29,214 nucleotides of DNA from a virus. The translations under genes were made by a program, and so were the position numbers. Below, piece by piece: positions 13,009-20,536 of the stretch. Under the pieces are notes generated by a model. The model ran no database searches. It worked only from the letters and a program-made list of their open reading frames with translations, and had not been told where the DNA came from. Position 1 is the first letter of the stretch. The number at the start of each line of letters is the position of its first letter. Location of the stretch: IMG/VR virus record IMGVR_UViG_3300044612_001808, positions 1-29,214 of that record. One strand, 5' to 3'.

Positions 13009-13076
13009 CCTGGCCGGGCTACCGAGCCCGCTGGCAACGTTGCTAGCGGGCTATTTGAAAACGTTGCCATAAGGAG
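13009..13076 (+). promoter_or_regulatory. Multi-hairpin leader of the csrA-like gene
   Basis: Three mutually exclusive helices can form: CGGGCT (13015-13020) with AGCCCG (13025-13030); a 12-bp hairpin from AGCCCGCTGGCA (13025-13036) with TGCTAGCGGGCT (13041-13052), closing an ACGT loop; and GGCAACGTT (13033-13041) with AACGTTGCC (13060-13068). The ribosome-binding site AAGGAG (13071-13076) follows directly and contains an A-N-GGA word, the CsrA recognition core. The first 16 bases are an exact copy of 11861-11876. This looks like an attenuator or translational switch; which helix wins is not known. Confidence 0.5.
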
Positions 13077-13083
13077 TTGGTGC

Positions 13084-13476
13084 ATGTTGGTTGTCAATCG
13101 TGATGTCGATGAGTCGGTAAAGATCGGACCTGATGTGTGCGTCCGGTTGTTGGCGGTGAATGGAAAGAGGGCCAAGCTGGGGATCGAAGCTCCTCGCGAT
13201 GTGTTGGTTCTGCGATCGGAGCTTGAGCAGCCAGCGGCTGCTCTGCAGGTCGATCATGCGAAGTACGCATCGGAGTTGATGTACTGCTTGCGACTGTTGC
13301 TGGGTTGCACGCATGATCCGGGATCTTCGAATTCACGAGTTGATTTGCGAGGGGTTCCGAAAGGGTGGATCTCGCAGGCTTATCTGGTCATCGACAACTA
13401 CGAGTCCGCAATGGGGTTGCCGACGATCGAAGAGGTTCGCCAAGGTATTGCAGATCGCGAAGGAGCATCCACATGA
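13084..13476 (+). CDS. csrA: CsrA-family RNA-binding protein with a C-terminal extension
   Basis: Residues 1-47 are a CsrA/RsmA domain: 'MLVVNRDVDESVKIG', 'VRLLAVNGKRAKLGIEAPRDV' and 'LVLRSE' align with the family, including the GIxAP motif and R44, which contacts RNA. CsrA dimers bind A-N-GGA in mRNA leaders and repress or stabilise messages. The protein has 130 residues, about twice the usual 60-70; residues 48-130 form an extension of unknown family (with 'YCLRLLLGCTHDPG' and 'GVPKGWISQAYLVIDNYESA'). The leader's AAGGAG could allow autoregulation. A phage copy could retune host translation. The stop overlaps the next gene by ATGA. Confidence 0.85.
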   Translation: MLVVNRDVDESVKIGPDVCVRLLAVNGKRAKLGIEAPRDVLVLRSELEQPAAALQVDHAKYASELMYCLRLLLGCTHDPGSSNSRVDLRGVPKGWISQAYLVIDNYESAMGLPTIEEVRQGIADREGAST

Positions 13477-13697
13477 GCGAAGTATCAATCGATGGAGTTG
13501 CGGAATCGATTGTCTGGTACTCGGTCGAGCGATCGCTACCGGATGTAATGACGACGGTAATGGTCGCTTCGAACGATGAGTCATATCCAACGTTTCCGGG
13601 CTACTGGGACGATGATGCGGGATCGTGGTTTTCGATCCACGAACAAAAGCTCGATGGCGTCACGCATTGGGCTGAGATGCCGGCGGGACCGCTATGA
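13473..13697 (+). CDS. DUF551-like phage protein
   Basis: The product has 74 residues from ATG 13473, which overlaps the csrA-like stop and has GAAGGAG nine bases upstream. The pattern 'WYSVERSLPDVMTTVMVAS' ... 'GYWDDDAGSWF' ... 'VTHWAEMPAGP' is that of the small DUF551 family, common in the early regions of phages, with its end motif THW-x-x-x-P. No biochemical role is established to my knowledge. It is translationally coupled on both sides by ATGA overlaps. Confidence 0.75.
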   Translation: MSEVSIDGVAESIVWYSVERSLPDVMTTVMVASNDESYPTFPGYWDDDAGSWFSIHEQKLDGVTHWAEMPAGPL

Positions 13698-13804
13698 ATG
13701 ACGATGAATTTGCAGACATTCCGATCGTCCAGTTTGCTGTGTCAGGATTGATTGTGTGGTGCGTGATCCTGACGTTGGCGACATGGGTCTTCGGTCTGCT
13801 GTAG
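13694..13804 (+). CDS. 36-residue single-helix membrane protein
   Basis: This short ORF has its ATG overlapping the DUF551 stop (ATGA) and ends with TAG just before the tRNA-like gene. An acidic N-terminus (MNDDEFADIP) is followed by a membrane helix 'FAVSGLIVWCVILTLATWV'. Coupling to the upstream gene supports its being translated. It resembles the 37-residue membrane protein on the other arm of the control region (11903-12016) in size and topology, not in sequence. The function is unknown. Confidence 0.55.
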   Translation: MNDDEFADIPIVQFAVSGLIVWCVILTLATWVFGLL

Positions 13805-13809
13805 TGGCT

Positions 13810-13886
13810 ACGAGGGTAGTTTAATCCAGGCAAAACAGCGGTTGCTCCCTATGTCCGCGTTGCAGGTTCAACTCCTGCCCCTCGTT
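13810..13886 (+). tRNA. tRNA-Gly(CCC)-like gene with an abnormal anticodon stem
   Basis: This 77-nt element has acceptor ACGAGGG/CCCTCGT (7 bp), D arm GTTT-AATCCAGGCA-AAAC and T arm GCAGG-TTCAACT-CCTGC. The discriminator is T, as in bacterial tRNA-Gly. The anticodon loop would be CTCCCTA with anticodon CCC and U33. Its stem is 7 bp instead of 5, with one T-T mismatch and two G-T pairs (GCGGTTG/TGTCCGC), and the variable loop is only GTT. CCA is not encoded. It may be a decaying or specialised phage tRNA. Confidence 0.5.
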
Positions 13887-13923
13887 TTGTGTGTGTGCGT
13901 GTGTGTTGTTTTAGGAGTGAGAA

Positions 13924-14772
13924 GTGAAGATCAACAAAGGAAAAGTGCCGCGTGCTAGGCGGGTATTGATTTATGGTGAAAACGGGATTGGAAAAAGCAC
14001 GCTGGCGGCTCAATTCCCTAAGCCGATTTTTTTGAATCTGGAAGATGGCGTTGGCGATCTGGACTGTGATTCGACCGAGGTCATCCGGTCGGTCGGTGAG
14101 TTTTACGGGTGGCTGATGCACTTGGTCGAGACCGACTACGAGACGGTCGTCGTCGATACCGCGGATTGGCTCGAGAAGTTGATTTTTGCGGAGGTCGCAG
14201 CAGAGGCGAACAAGAAGACGATCGATGATATCGGGTACGGTAAAGGCTACCAGTCGGTCGAACTGAAGTGGAAGAGTTTGTTCGACGGGTTCGCGTTTCT
14301 GTGGCAGCAAGGCCGGCATGTGGTTTTTACTTGCCACGAGATGATCGAAAAGTTCGTCAACCCGGAAGGGGACTCGTACAACTATTGGCGACCGTCGCTG
14401 CATGTGAAAGGGTCTGGCTGTGTGACCGAATGGTGCGACGAAGTGCTGTTCCTGCGGTATCGCACGAACACGATCACGAAGGAAGAAGGGTTCGGTGCCA
14501 AGCGAGCGGTTGCTATCGGCGGCAAGGAACGCTTTATGGCCTGCACCAAGTCGGCAGCACACGAGGCGAAGAACCGCCTGGGTATGCCGGACGAGTTGCC
14601 TCCGACGTTTGAGGCGATCGCTCAGTATCTGCCTCCGGTCCAGTTTCGAGGCAGTCGGCCAGCGGCTGCGGAAGTTGTGCAGGCTAAGCCGGCCAAAGGA
14701 AATATCGCTGGAATCGTGCGTGACGGTTCGAGCAAATCGAATGTGATGGTTGAGGTCGAGAATCGTTTCTAG
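13924..14772 (+). CDS. Sak4-like RecA-fold ATPase (AAA_24)
   Basis: This 282-residue protein starts at GTG 13924, with AGGAG upstream. Walker A is GENGIGKST (18-26), followed by 'FPKPIFLNLEDG', and Walker B is VVVDT (75-79). This is the phage nucleotide-binding family that includes the Sak4 single-strand annealing recombinases, short RecA-like ATPases. It is followed 21 bases later by a DUF669 gene, the usual partner in phage recombination or replication modules, which strengthens the call. The last 60 residues are low in complexity and probably flexible. It probably helps in recombination-dependent replication of the phage genome in the cytoplasm. Confidence 0.85.
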   Translation: MKINKGKVPRARRVLIYGENGIGKSTLAAQFPKPIFLNLEDGVGDLDCDSTEVIRSVGEFYGWLMHLVETDYETVVVDTADWLEKLIFAEVAAEANKKTIDDIGYGKGYQSVELKWKSLFDGFAFLWQQGRHVVFTCHEMIEKFVNPEGDSYNYWRPSLHVKGSGCVTEWCDEVLFLRYRTNTITKEEGFGAKRAVAIGGKERFMACTKSAAHEAKNRLGMPDELPPTFEAIAQYLPPVQFRGSRPAAAEVVQAKPAKGNIAGIVRDGSSKSNVMVEVENRF

Positions 14773-14793
14773 TTTTTGGGAGAGTTTTGAAAC

Positions 14794-15294
14794 ATGGGAA
14801 ATTTAGCTGGTTTTAACGCGATGGAAGTTGAGCCGAATGTTGGCATGGATGTCATCCCTGCCGGCGAATATGAGGCGTGTATTGTTGCCTCGGAGATGAA
14901 GCCGACGAAGAGCGGGAACGGAAGCTACCTGAATCTGGAGATCCAGATTCTCAGCGGACAGTACCAAAATCGCAGGCTGTTCGAGAAGCTGAACTTGAAC
15001 AACCCGAACGCGACGGCGGTGCAAATTGCAGCTTCTACTTTGAGTTCGATTTGTCGAGCGGTGAACATTTTGACGCCTCAGGATTCGAGCGAACTGCACA
15101 TGAAGCCGCTGCGGATCTCGGTCGGTGTTCGAAAACGAGAAGACACTGGCGAGATGGAGAATCGCATCAAGTCGTTTAAGCCTCGCTCAGCTCAGCCGGT
15201 GCCGCAATCTGTGGCACCAAACAATCGAGCATTGGCGACAGCGGACGTCGTCGCAAGTTACGCCACGGCAGGCAAGGCTCCCTGGCAGAAATAA
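14794..15294 (+). CDS. DUF669 phage protein, SSB-like partner of Sak4
   Basis: This 166-residue protein matches the DUF669 pattern strongly: 'IPAGEYEACIVASEMKPTKSGNGSYLNLEIQIL' cut here to its core 'PAGEYEACIVASEMKP', then 'FEKLNLNNPNATAVQIA', 'LSSICRAV' and 'LHMKPLRISVGVRK'. The family has an OB-like beta barrel and is thought to bind single-stranded DNA beside Sak4-type annealases. The C-terminus is flexible. GGGAGAG lies upstream of the ATG. It is part of the replication and recombination operon, and a tRNA-like fragment follows its stop. Confidence 0.85.
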   Translation: MGNLAGFNAMEVEPNVGMDVIPAGEYEACIVASEMKPTKSGNGSYLNLEIQILSGQYQNRRLFEKLNLNNPNATAVQIAASTLSSICRAVNILTPQDSSELHMKPLRISVGVRKREDTGEMENRIKSFKPRSAQPVPQSVAPNNRALATADVVASYATAGKAPWQK

Positions 15295-15317
15295 GGCGTA
15301 CAGCCTGTTTGGTTGTG

Positions 15318-15366
15318 TCGATCGGCGACAAAGGGCTGTTAGCGGGTTCGAATCCCGCACGATCGA
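15318..15366 (+). other. Truncated tRNA-like hairpin
   Basis: GCGGG-TTCGAAT-CCCGC is a perfect T arm, preceded by GGGCTGTTA and followed by A and CGATCGA. The outer TCGATCG (15318-15324) pairs over 7 bp with CGATCGA (15360-15366). Only 17 bases separate the 5' acceptor-like strand from the T arm, so there is no room for D and anticodon arms. It is either a tRNA minihelix relic or a fragment captured at a recombination junction. No alternative 5' acceptor is found upstream. Confidence 0.5.
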
Positions 15367-15404
15367 TTGGGTGTGGCGGAAGTTTTGCTACAAGGAGGTG
15401 CCGT

Positions 15405-15812
15405 ATGGCACGGATGCCACTTTTGGTTTTTGTATCGGCTTGTTTTCATGGCCTGGAAGCAAATCGAATTGTTGAGCGTGTTGATGTGGACATGCTCGAA
15501 GTCAATACGGTTTACGACCAGGAATGCAAGCCGGCTTTTGTGCAGGTGATTGCCTGGCAATACATGGTCGAGGACGGCGACCGACCGCATAACGTAGGTT
15601 GGCGGATGGTGTCGTCACCTCATGATTATCCCGTGCGTGTTGGGGATTCTTGGTCGTTGACCATTTTTGAGGCTAAGCGAGTGTTGAAGGTTGCAGCACC
15701 GTACTTGCGGCGAACTTGGACGCAGGTCGATCCAGAGCGGGCCGACAGTCGGGATTGGTGGCATGGTAATCCGCCGAACATTTTTCAGGATCAACCCGTG
15801 GGAGTTCGGTAG
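15405..15812 (+). CDS. Hypothetical early protein
   Basis: The product has 135 residues. ATG 15405 was chosen because AGGAGGT lies five bases upstream; a longer frame from 15309 would run through the tRNA-like element. The N-terminus 'MARMPLLVFVSACFHG' is weakly hydrophobic. The rest is mixed alpha/beta with many Trp, Asp and Val residues and no motif I recognise. Its stop directly abuts the ATG of the helicase gene, so it is co-translated with it. The function is unknown. Confidence 0.6.
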   Translation: MARMPLLVFVSACFHGLEANRIVERVDVDMLEVNTVYDQECKPAFVQVIAWQYMVEDGDRPHNVGWRMVSSPHDYPVRVGDSWSLTIFEAKRVLKVAAPYLRRTWTQVDPERADSRDWWHGNPPNIFQDQPVGVR

Positions 15813-17462
15813 ATGGATCTTCGATTGTACCAACGTGAAGCGGTTGACGCTGCCTATGAATTCCTGTGCAACCAGGCCGGCAATCCGGTGATCTGTTTGC
15901 CGACAGGGTCCGGCAAGAGTCTGGTCATTGCGGAACTAGCCAGGCGTGCGGTTAAGGAGTACGAAGGTCGCGTCTTGATTTTGCAGCACCGCAAGGAACT
16001 GATCGAGCAGAACGCGGACAAGGTCCGACGGCTGCTCGATATTCCGGTCGGTGAGTACTCGGCAGGATTGAGGCGGTACGCGACGGACGAAGACGTTGTT
16101 CTGTGCGGGATCCAGTCGGTCTACAACAAGGCGACTCTGTTCGATCGACGGCACTTGATCTTGATCGACGAGTCACATCTGGTGCCGACCGACGACGAGG
16201 GGATGTATCAGACATTCCTGAACGATATGCGGGTAGTCAATCCGCAGGCTCGAGTGATCGGACTGACGGCGACTCCGTTTCGTACGGGTGAGGGTGCGTT
16301 GTGCCGGCCTGACGGAATGTTTCAAAGCATCTGCTACAACGCGGACATTAAGCAACTGATCGAAGAGGGTTTTTTGTGTCGCGTCACGAACAGGCCAAGC
16401 GACACGCAGTTTGATACGTCAGGATTGCATCTTCGGTACGGTGAGTTCATCGCCAAGGAACTGGAAAGTCTTTTCGGTGGCTCGCAGGTGGCCGAGGCAT
16501 GCAAGGAGCTGGTACAAAGTACCTCCGACCGGCATAGCGTGATGGTGTTTTGTACCTCGCTGCGGCATGCAAGCAGTGTGGTTAGTACGCTGGAGAGCTT
16601 GACTGATGAGCGGGTGGCGATGGTCGAGGGTGGAACGCTGCCGCTGGAACGAGCGTCGATCCTCAAAGACTTTCGAGAGGGACGAGTCCGCTGGTTGGTC
16701 AATGTCGATGTGCTGACTACCGGGTTTGATGCTCCCAATGTGGACGCGATCGCAATCTTGCGAGCAACCGCATCGCCTGGCCTGTTTGCTCAGATTGTTG
16801 GCCGCGGTCTTCGAGTCCACGAAAGCAAGCGGGACTGCCTGGTGTTGGACTTCGGAGAAAACTTGAAGCGGCACGGATCGATCGACGCGATCGACTTCGG
16901 CAAGCCGCGTCAGAAGTCAGGCAAGCAGCGGGATCCGTCGGAGATTAGCGACGGTCGCGAGTGTCCGAATTGTGCGGGGATCATTCCCAAGCGAGAGCGG
17001 CAATGCGAGTGCGGGTTCGTGATCCCGCATCGTGAGCCAAACCATCAGCAGGAAGCCGATACGGAGGCCGAGCTGCTCTCAAGCAACGAGCCTGAAACGT
17101 GGATGGTTGATGGCGCGTTGGCGACCAGGCACGAGAAGGAAGGCAAGATCCCAAGTCTGCGGATCACCTACGCCCTCCAGCACGAAGGGAACATGCCCTA
17201 CGGTGTCAGCGAGTGGATCTGCGTTGAGCACACTGGATACGCACGGAGCAAGGCGGAATCGTGGTGGCGGGATCATTGCTCGCTGCCGTGTCCCGATTCG
17301 ATCGACGAAGCGATCGACTTGTTCCAGCGAGGTTGGATTGCGATCCCACGATCGTTGACAACGATGCGAGAAGGTCGCTTCCAAAAGATTGTGGCCAGGG
17401 AGATTGAGGAGCTGCCGGTTGGATTGGAAGAAGGACAGGTTGTTGAGGAGTTGCCATTTTGA
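15813..17462 (+). CDS. SF2 DEAD/DEAH-type DNA helicase
   Basis: This 549-residue protein has helicase motifs in order: a Q-like motif (LRLYQREAV), Walker A PTGSGKS (30-36), motif II DESH (119-122), motif III TATP (152-155), motif V 'VDVLTTGFDAPNVD' (298-311) and motif VI QIVGRGLR (327-334). This is the type I restriction HsdR/UvrB-like SF2 group frequent in phage replication modules. A four-cysteine zinc site follows (C384, C387, C398, C400: CPNC and CECG). The C-terminal 140 residues are of unknown fold. It probably unwinds DNA or remodels replication intermediates together with the Sak4-like ATPase and the primase. Confidence 0.9.
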   Translation: MDLRLYQREAVDAAYEFLCNQAGNPVICLPTGSGKSLVIAELARRAVKEYEGRVLILQHRKELIEQNADKVRRLLDIPVGEYSAGLRRYATDEDVVLCGIQSVYNKATLFDRRHLILIDESHLVPTDDEGMYQTFLNDMRVVNPQARVIGLTATPFRTGEGALCRPDGMFQSICYNADIKQLIEEGFLCRVTNRPSDTQFDTSGLHLRYGEFIAKELESLFGGSQVAEACKELVQSTSDRHSVMVFCTSLRHASSVVSTLESLTDERVAMVEGGTLPLERASILKDFREGRVRWLVNVDVLTTGFDAPNVDAIAILRATASPGLFAQIVGRGLRVHESKRDCLVLDFGENLKRHGSIDAIDFGKPRQKSGKQRDPSEISDGRECPNCAGIIPKRERQCECGFVIPHREPNHQQEADTEAELLSSNEPETWMVDGALATRHEKEGKIPSLRITYALQHEGNMPYGVSEWICVEHTGYARSKAESWWRDHCSLPCPDSIDEAIDLFQRGWIAIPRSLTTMREGRFQKIVAREIEELPVGLEEGQVVEELPF

Positions 17463-18028
17463 TTAGTAAGAATAGAAAGCCAATTAAGACGGAGTATTGC
17501 GGCGTCGTATTTGATTCAAAATCAGAAGCAGTGTTTGCAAGGTGCTTAAACCTTGCGGGTCATGAATGGATTTATCATCCAAGAGAGCACTGCGGACACG
17601 AGTGGGACTTTTTGGTGTTTCCGCGCAATTACATCTTTTACCGGCAAACCGTCAGGGTTGGTGGTGAATACTACCATTCGAAATCAGAAGCAGGGTTTTT
17701 GCTCCTCAAGCCAATGCTTGTTGAGTATAAACCTTCTATGCCAACGAACACCTACGTTGACAACCTAACTGAATCGATGCGACAAGATCCATTTGAGTCT
17801 ATCGTTGTTTGGGGCAATCCTTGGGAAGGAAACGACAAATCAATAGATGGGCCACATGATTGTTGTTATCGAGTTTATCCAATTTTTAGCAGTTGCGCTA
17901 AATATGGATGGGGAAGTTGTAGGAATCTTATTTCAAAAATGCTTCAAATTACACCAGAAATTACAGAAGAAGCTAAATATTACAGATTCGATCTTTGGAG
18001 TGAAATTCCACTAATCCAGAGAAGTTAA
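17459..18028 (+). CDS. PD-(D/E)xK nuclease-like protein, AT-rich gene
   Basis: The product has 189 residues from TTG 17459, which overlaps the helicase stop by four bases, with GAGGAG upstream. The pattern F-x-SKSEA (E23), 'HEWDFLVF' (D50) and 'MLVEYKP' (E89-x-K91) fits the PD-(D/E)xK fold (TnsA/Vsr-like: E...D...ExK). The second half contains six cysteines. The DNA is visibly richer in A and T than its neighbours and uses A/T-ending codons, which suggests recent acquisition. A role as a homing, repair or defence nuclease is possible. The fold call is by motif only and the target is unknown. Confidence 0.55.
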   Translation: MISKNRKPIKTEYCGVVFDSKSEAVFARCLNLAGHEWIYHPREHCGHEWDFLVFPRNYIFYRQTVRVGGEYYHSKSEAGFLLLKPMLVEYKPSMPTNTYVDNLTESMRQDPFESIVVWGNPWEGNDKSIDGPHDCCYRVYPIFSSCAKYGWGSCRNLISKMLQITPEITEEAKYYRFDLWSEIPLIQRS

Positions 18029-18040
18029 CGGAACCGCACG

Positions 18041-18352
18041 ATGGACACGGAAGAACTAGAGATCGATGCACTGACGCAAAAGGAGATTGCGTGGAATTTG
18101 AAATACTGCTCGGAGGATGTTGGTCACGCCATGCATCGATTGTGGTGCCACTGGTGGGGCAAACGACGCAAGTCGAAGTGCTGGCTGGAAAAGGGCGAAC
18201 GATACTGGAAGAGCGTTTGGGACCGGACGGTTCGCCAGATCCAAGGTGAAACGGAGATGCGGGCACGAAATCGATGTCCGCATTGCGGGGTGAAGCTGAC
18301 GGCGAGGCGTTGCCTGGCGTGCCATTTGAGACTGGGTGTGATCAACAAATAA
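18041..18352 (+). CDS. Small helical protein with a C-terminal zinc knuckle
   Basis: This 103-residue protein has a helical, Trp/Lys/Arg-rich body (HRLWCHWWGKRRKSKCW and ERYWKSVWDRTVRQIQ) and a C-terminal C-x2-C...C-x2-C site (CPHC near 79-82 and CLAC near 91-94). Such small zinc proteins in replication modules often bind DNA or a replisome protein. It stands 10 bases before the primase gene and 12 bases after the nuclease gene. GC content returns to that of the surrounding phage genes. The family is not recognised. Confidence 0.6.
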   Translation: MDTEELEIDALTQKEIAWNLKYCSEDVGHAMHRLWCHWWGKRRKSKCWLEKGERYWKSVWDRTVRQIQGETEMRARNRCPHCGVKLTARRCLACHLRLGVINK

Positions 18353-18362
18353 CGAGACTATC

Positions 18363-20528
18363 ATGGATGTACCAGACTCGCTTACTCGACGACCGCAGTG
18401 GATCACTTGGCGAATTGTCGAAGGCCAGAAAAGACCGAACTGCCGATGGCAGGATCGGGGTAACTGGTGTGAATTTCACGAGGTATCGGATTTTGAAAAG
18501 ATCGGGTTTGTGTTCACGGCGGACGATCCGCTGTGCGGTATCGATCTCGACGATTGCATTAACGACGGTGGGGACTGGTCGGACTGGGCGATCGAGATCA
18601 TGGAGCGGTTTGCCGGCGTGGCGTATGCCGAGATTTCGCCGTCTGGGACCGGGGTAAAGCTTTGGACGCTCGGCAAGAAACGGGACGGGTTCAAATGCAC
18701 ATCTGGTAACGGTGTCGAATGCTACGACCGAGATCGTTGGTTTGCGGTCACGGGAAAGCGAGTTTATGGATACGAGACAATCGGGGACGGCCAGGAGCCT
18801 CTGGACTGGCTGTGCGAAAAATACCTCAAGGTGGCGGTCAAGGAGTCCTTTCCGGTTGCTGGTCCGCAAGTGTGCTTTTCATCGACCTCGTTGATGGATA
18901 GGGCGAGGAGGTATGTCTCGAACGCGGAACGGCCAGGCGAGGGTAGCAGAAACAATGCGGCGTTTCGGTTGGCCGGCCATCTGTACGCGATGGTGCAACC
19001 GGACGGGGAGAGACTGACGGAGATGGAGATCTTGGCGTTGGTCAACGGGTGGAACCATTCGCTTCCAAATCCGCTTGGAGATCGGGAGATCGAGGCAGTC
19101 GTCGCGTCCGCCGGTAAGTCTGGGACTCCGCGTCAGGATAAGGAACCGATGTTGCGAATGGACCAGGATCCAGGAGTGGACATCTCCAAGATCATCAACC
19201 AGCAATGGGCAACGAAGCAGCAAGAGTTGGCGGACGAGGATAACGATACGGATGAAGCGTTCTGCGCAGCGATGGTGCCGGAGTCGGGGTTGCTTCGCGA
19301 GGTGTTTGATTTCTATTGCCGAATGGCTTACCGCAAAAGCAACGTGATGGGCTTGGCCGTGGCGGTCTCACTGTGTGAGACGATCTTCGGCCGGCGTATT
19401 TGCAGCCAAACGGACATGCGGACGAACGATTACAACTTGGTCCTAGCGACGACCGGGAGCGGAAAGGAAGCGTGTGAGGCGACGATTACCAAGATCCTGG
19501 ACGCGGCAGATCCTAACGGAACGCATCAACTGCCTCCAGACATTCAGTCGGGGAATGGGTTGATGAAGGCGATCTCGTTGAATCCGTGCGGAATCTGGGT
19601 CTGCGACGAGTTTGGAAAGATCCTGCAAAGCGTGCTGGACAAGAAGGGGAACCAGCACATCAAGAACATTGGCACGCATCTGCTCAAGGTCTACACCAAG
19701 AGCAATGGAATTTATGGGGGTGCCGGCCATTCCGACGGGATCCGGAACCGAGTCAGGGAACCGCACTTGGTTTTGCTGGGTTTGTCGACGGGATCCACGG
19801 TCTTCGCAGCGGTGAGTTCGGATCAGGTCTCGGATGGTTTGCTGGGTCGGATCGCTTTTTGGCCTGTGCAAGATCGACCGGCACCGTCACGCAATTTTGA
19901 AAAGGTGTCTCCGGGCGAAGAGTTGGTTGAGAAGGTCAAGGCGTGGATTGCGTTCGCTCCAGGCGGGAATCTGGGTGCGCAGTTTCCGCGAGCTGAGACG
20001 ATCCGGTTTAGCGATGATGCAGAGAAGCGTTGGGATGTGCATGGCGTCCAGATCGACGATCGGATGCGTGCCGAGTCGGACGCACGAGCCGCGGTGTGGG
20101 CAAGAGTCGCGGCGAGAAGCATGAAGCTTGCACTGGTGCACCGAGCTGCTAGACTGGAAGTGGATCCAGGATCGTGTGCGTTCGAGTTTGTGCAACTCGA
20201 GATGCAGGACGTGAACTGGGGGATCAAGCTTTCGAACTGGCTGGCCAGGATCGCTTGTGACCTGATCCGCGAGAACACGGTTGACCGTGGACTCGATAAA
20301 GCAAAGATGGTGCTGACCGAGGCGACCAAGTATGGGCCGGCTCGGTCGCGAGACTTGCTGCGAGCATGTCGCAGCATTACGGCAGGGGACTTGGCAGCAG
20401 CCGCAGTTGCCCTTGGATACCTGGTCGAGGAGATCCCGACCAAGTCCAAAGGCAATAAAGCCAAGATCTACCGCCGGCCCGACAGTGTCCTTGCTGTCCC
20501 GACCAGTGTCGGCAAGGAATCTCAATGA
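18363..20528 (+). CDS. Primase-polymerase/helicase fusion (DUF3987-type)
   Basis: This 721-residue protein has an N-terminal primase-polymerase domain (about 1-160) with the catalytic motif GIDLDD (59-64), 'PSGTGVKLW' (93-101) and 'DRWFAVTG' (124-131). A primase C-terminal helical linker follows (about 175-250), and then a DUF3987-like helicase domain with Walker A TTGSGKEA (363-370) and Walker B IWVCDEFG (411-418). The C-terminus is a winged helix (about 650-705). Such fusions start phage DNA replication by opening the origin and making primers. The iteron cluster directly downstream is a plausible origin for it. It is the core replication protein of this phage. Confidence 0.9.
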   Translation: MDVPDSLTRRPQWITWRIVEGQKRPNCRWQDRGNWCEFHEVSDFEKIGFVFTADDPLCGIDLDDCINDGGDWSDWAIEIMERFAGVAYAEISPSGTGVKLWTLGKKRDGFKCTSGNGVECYDRDRWFAVTGKRVYGYETIGDGQEPLDWLCEKYLKVAVKESFPVAGPQVCFSSTSLMDRARRYVSNAERPGEGSRNNAAFRLAGHLYAMVQPDGERLTEMEILALVNGWNHSLPNPLGDREIEAVVASAGKSGTPRQDKEPMLRMDQDPGVDISKIINQQWATKQQELADEDNDTDEAFCAAMVPESGLLREVFDFYCRMAYRKSNVMGLAVAVSLCETIFGRRICSQTDMRTNDYNLVLATTGSGKEACEATITKILDAADPNGTHQLPPDIQSGNGLMKAISLNPCGIWVCDEFGKILQSVLDKKGNQHIKNIGTHLLKVYTKSNGIYGGAGHSDGIRNRVREPHLVLLGLSTGSTVFAAVSSDQVSDGLLGRIAFWPVQDRPAPSRNFEKVSPGEELVEKVKAWIAFAPGGNLGAQFPRAETIRFSDDAEKRWDVHGVQIDDRMRAESDARAAVWARVAARSMKLALVHRAARLEVDPGSCAFEFVQLEMQDVNWGIKLSNWLARIACDLIRENTVDRGLDKAKMVLTEATKYGPARSRDLLRACRSITAGDLAAAAVALGYLVEEIPTKSKGNKAKIYRRPDSVLAVPTSVGKESQ

Positions 20529-20536
20529 AAAGACCC

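Noticed and set aside
15309-15404. N-terminal extension of the gene at 15405
   Set aside because: It would translate through the tRNA-like hairpin, while ATG 15405 has an ideal AGGAGGT.
19823-20525. Long minus-strand ORFs over the primase gene
   Set aside because: They are antisense shadows of the primase-helicase coding sequence, which has clear motifs in its own frame.
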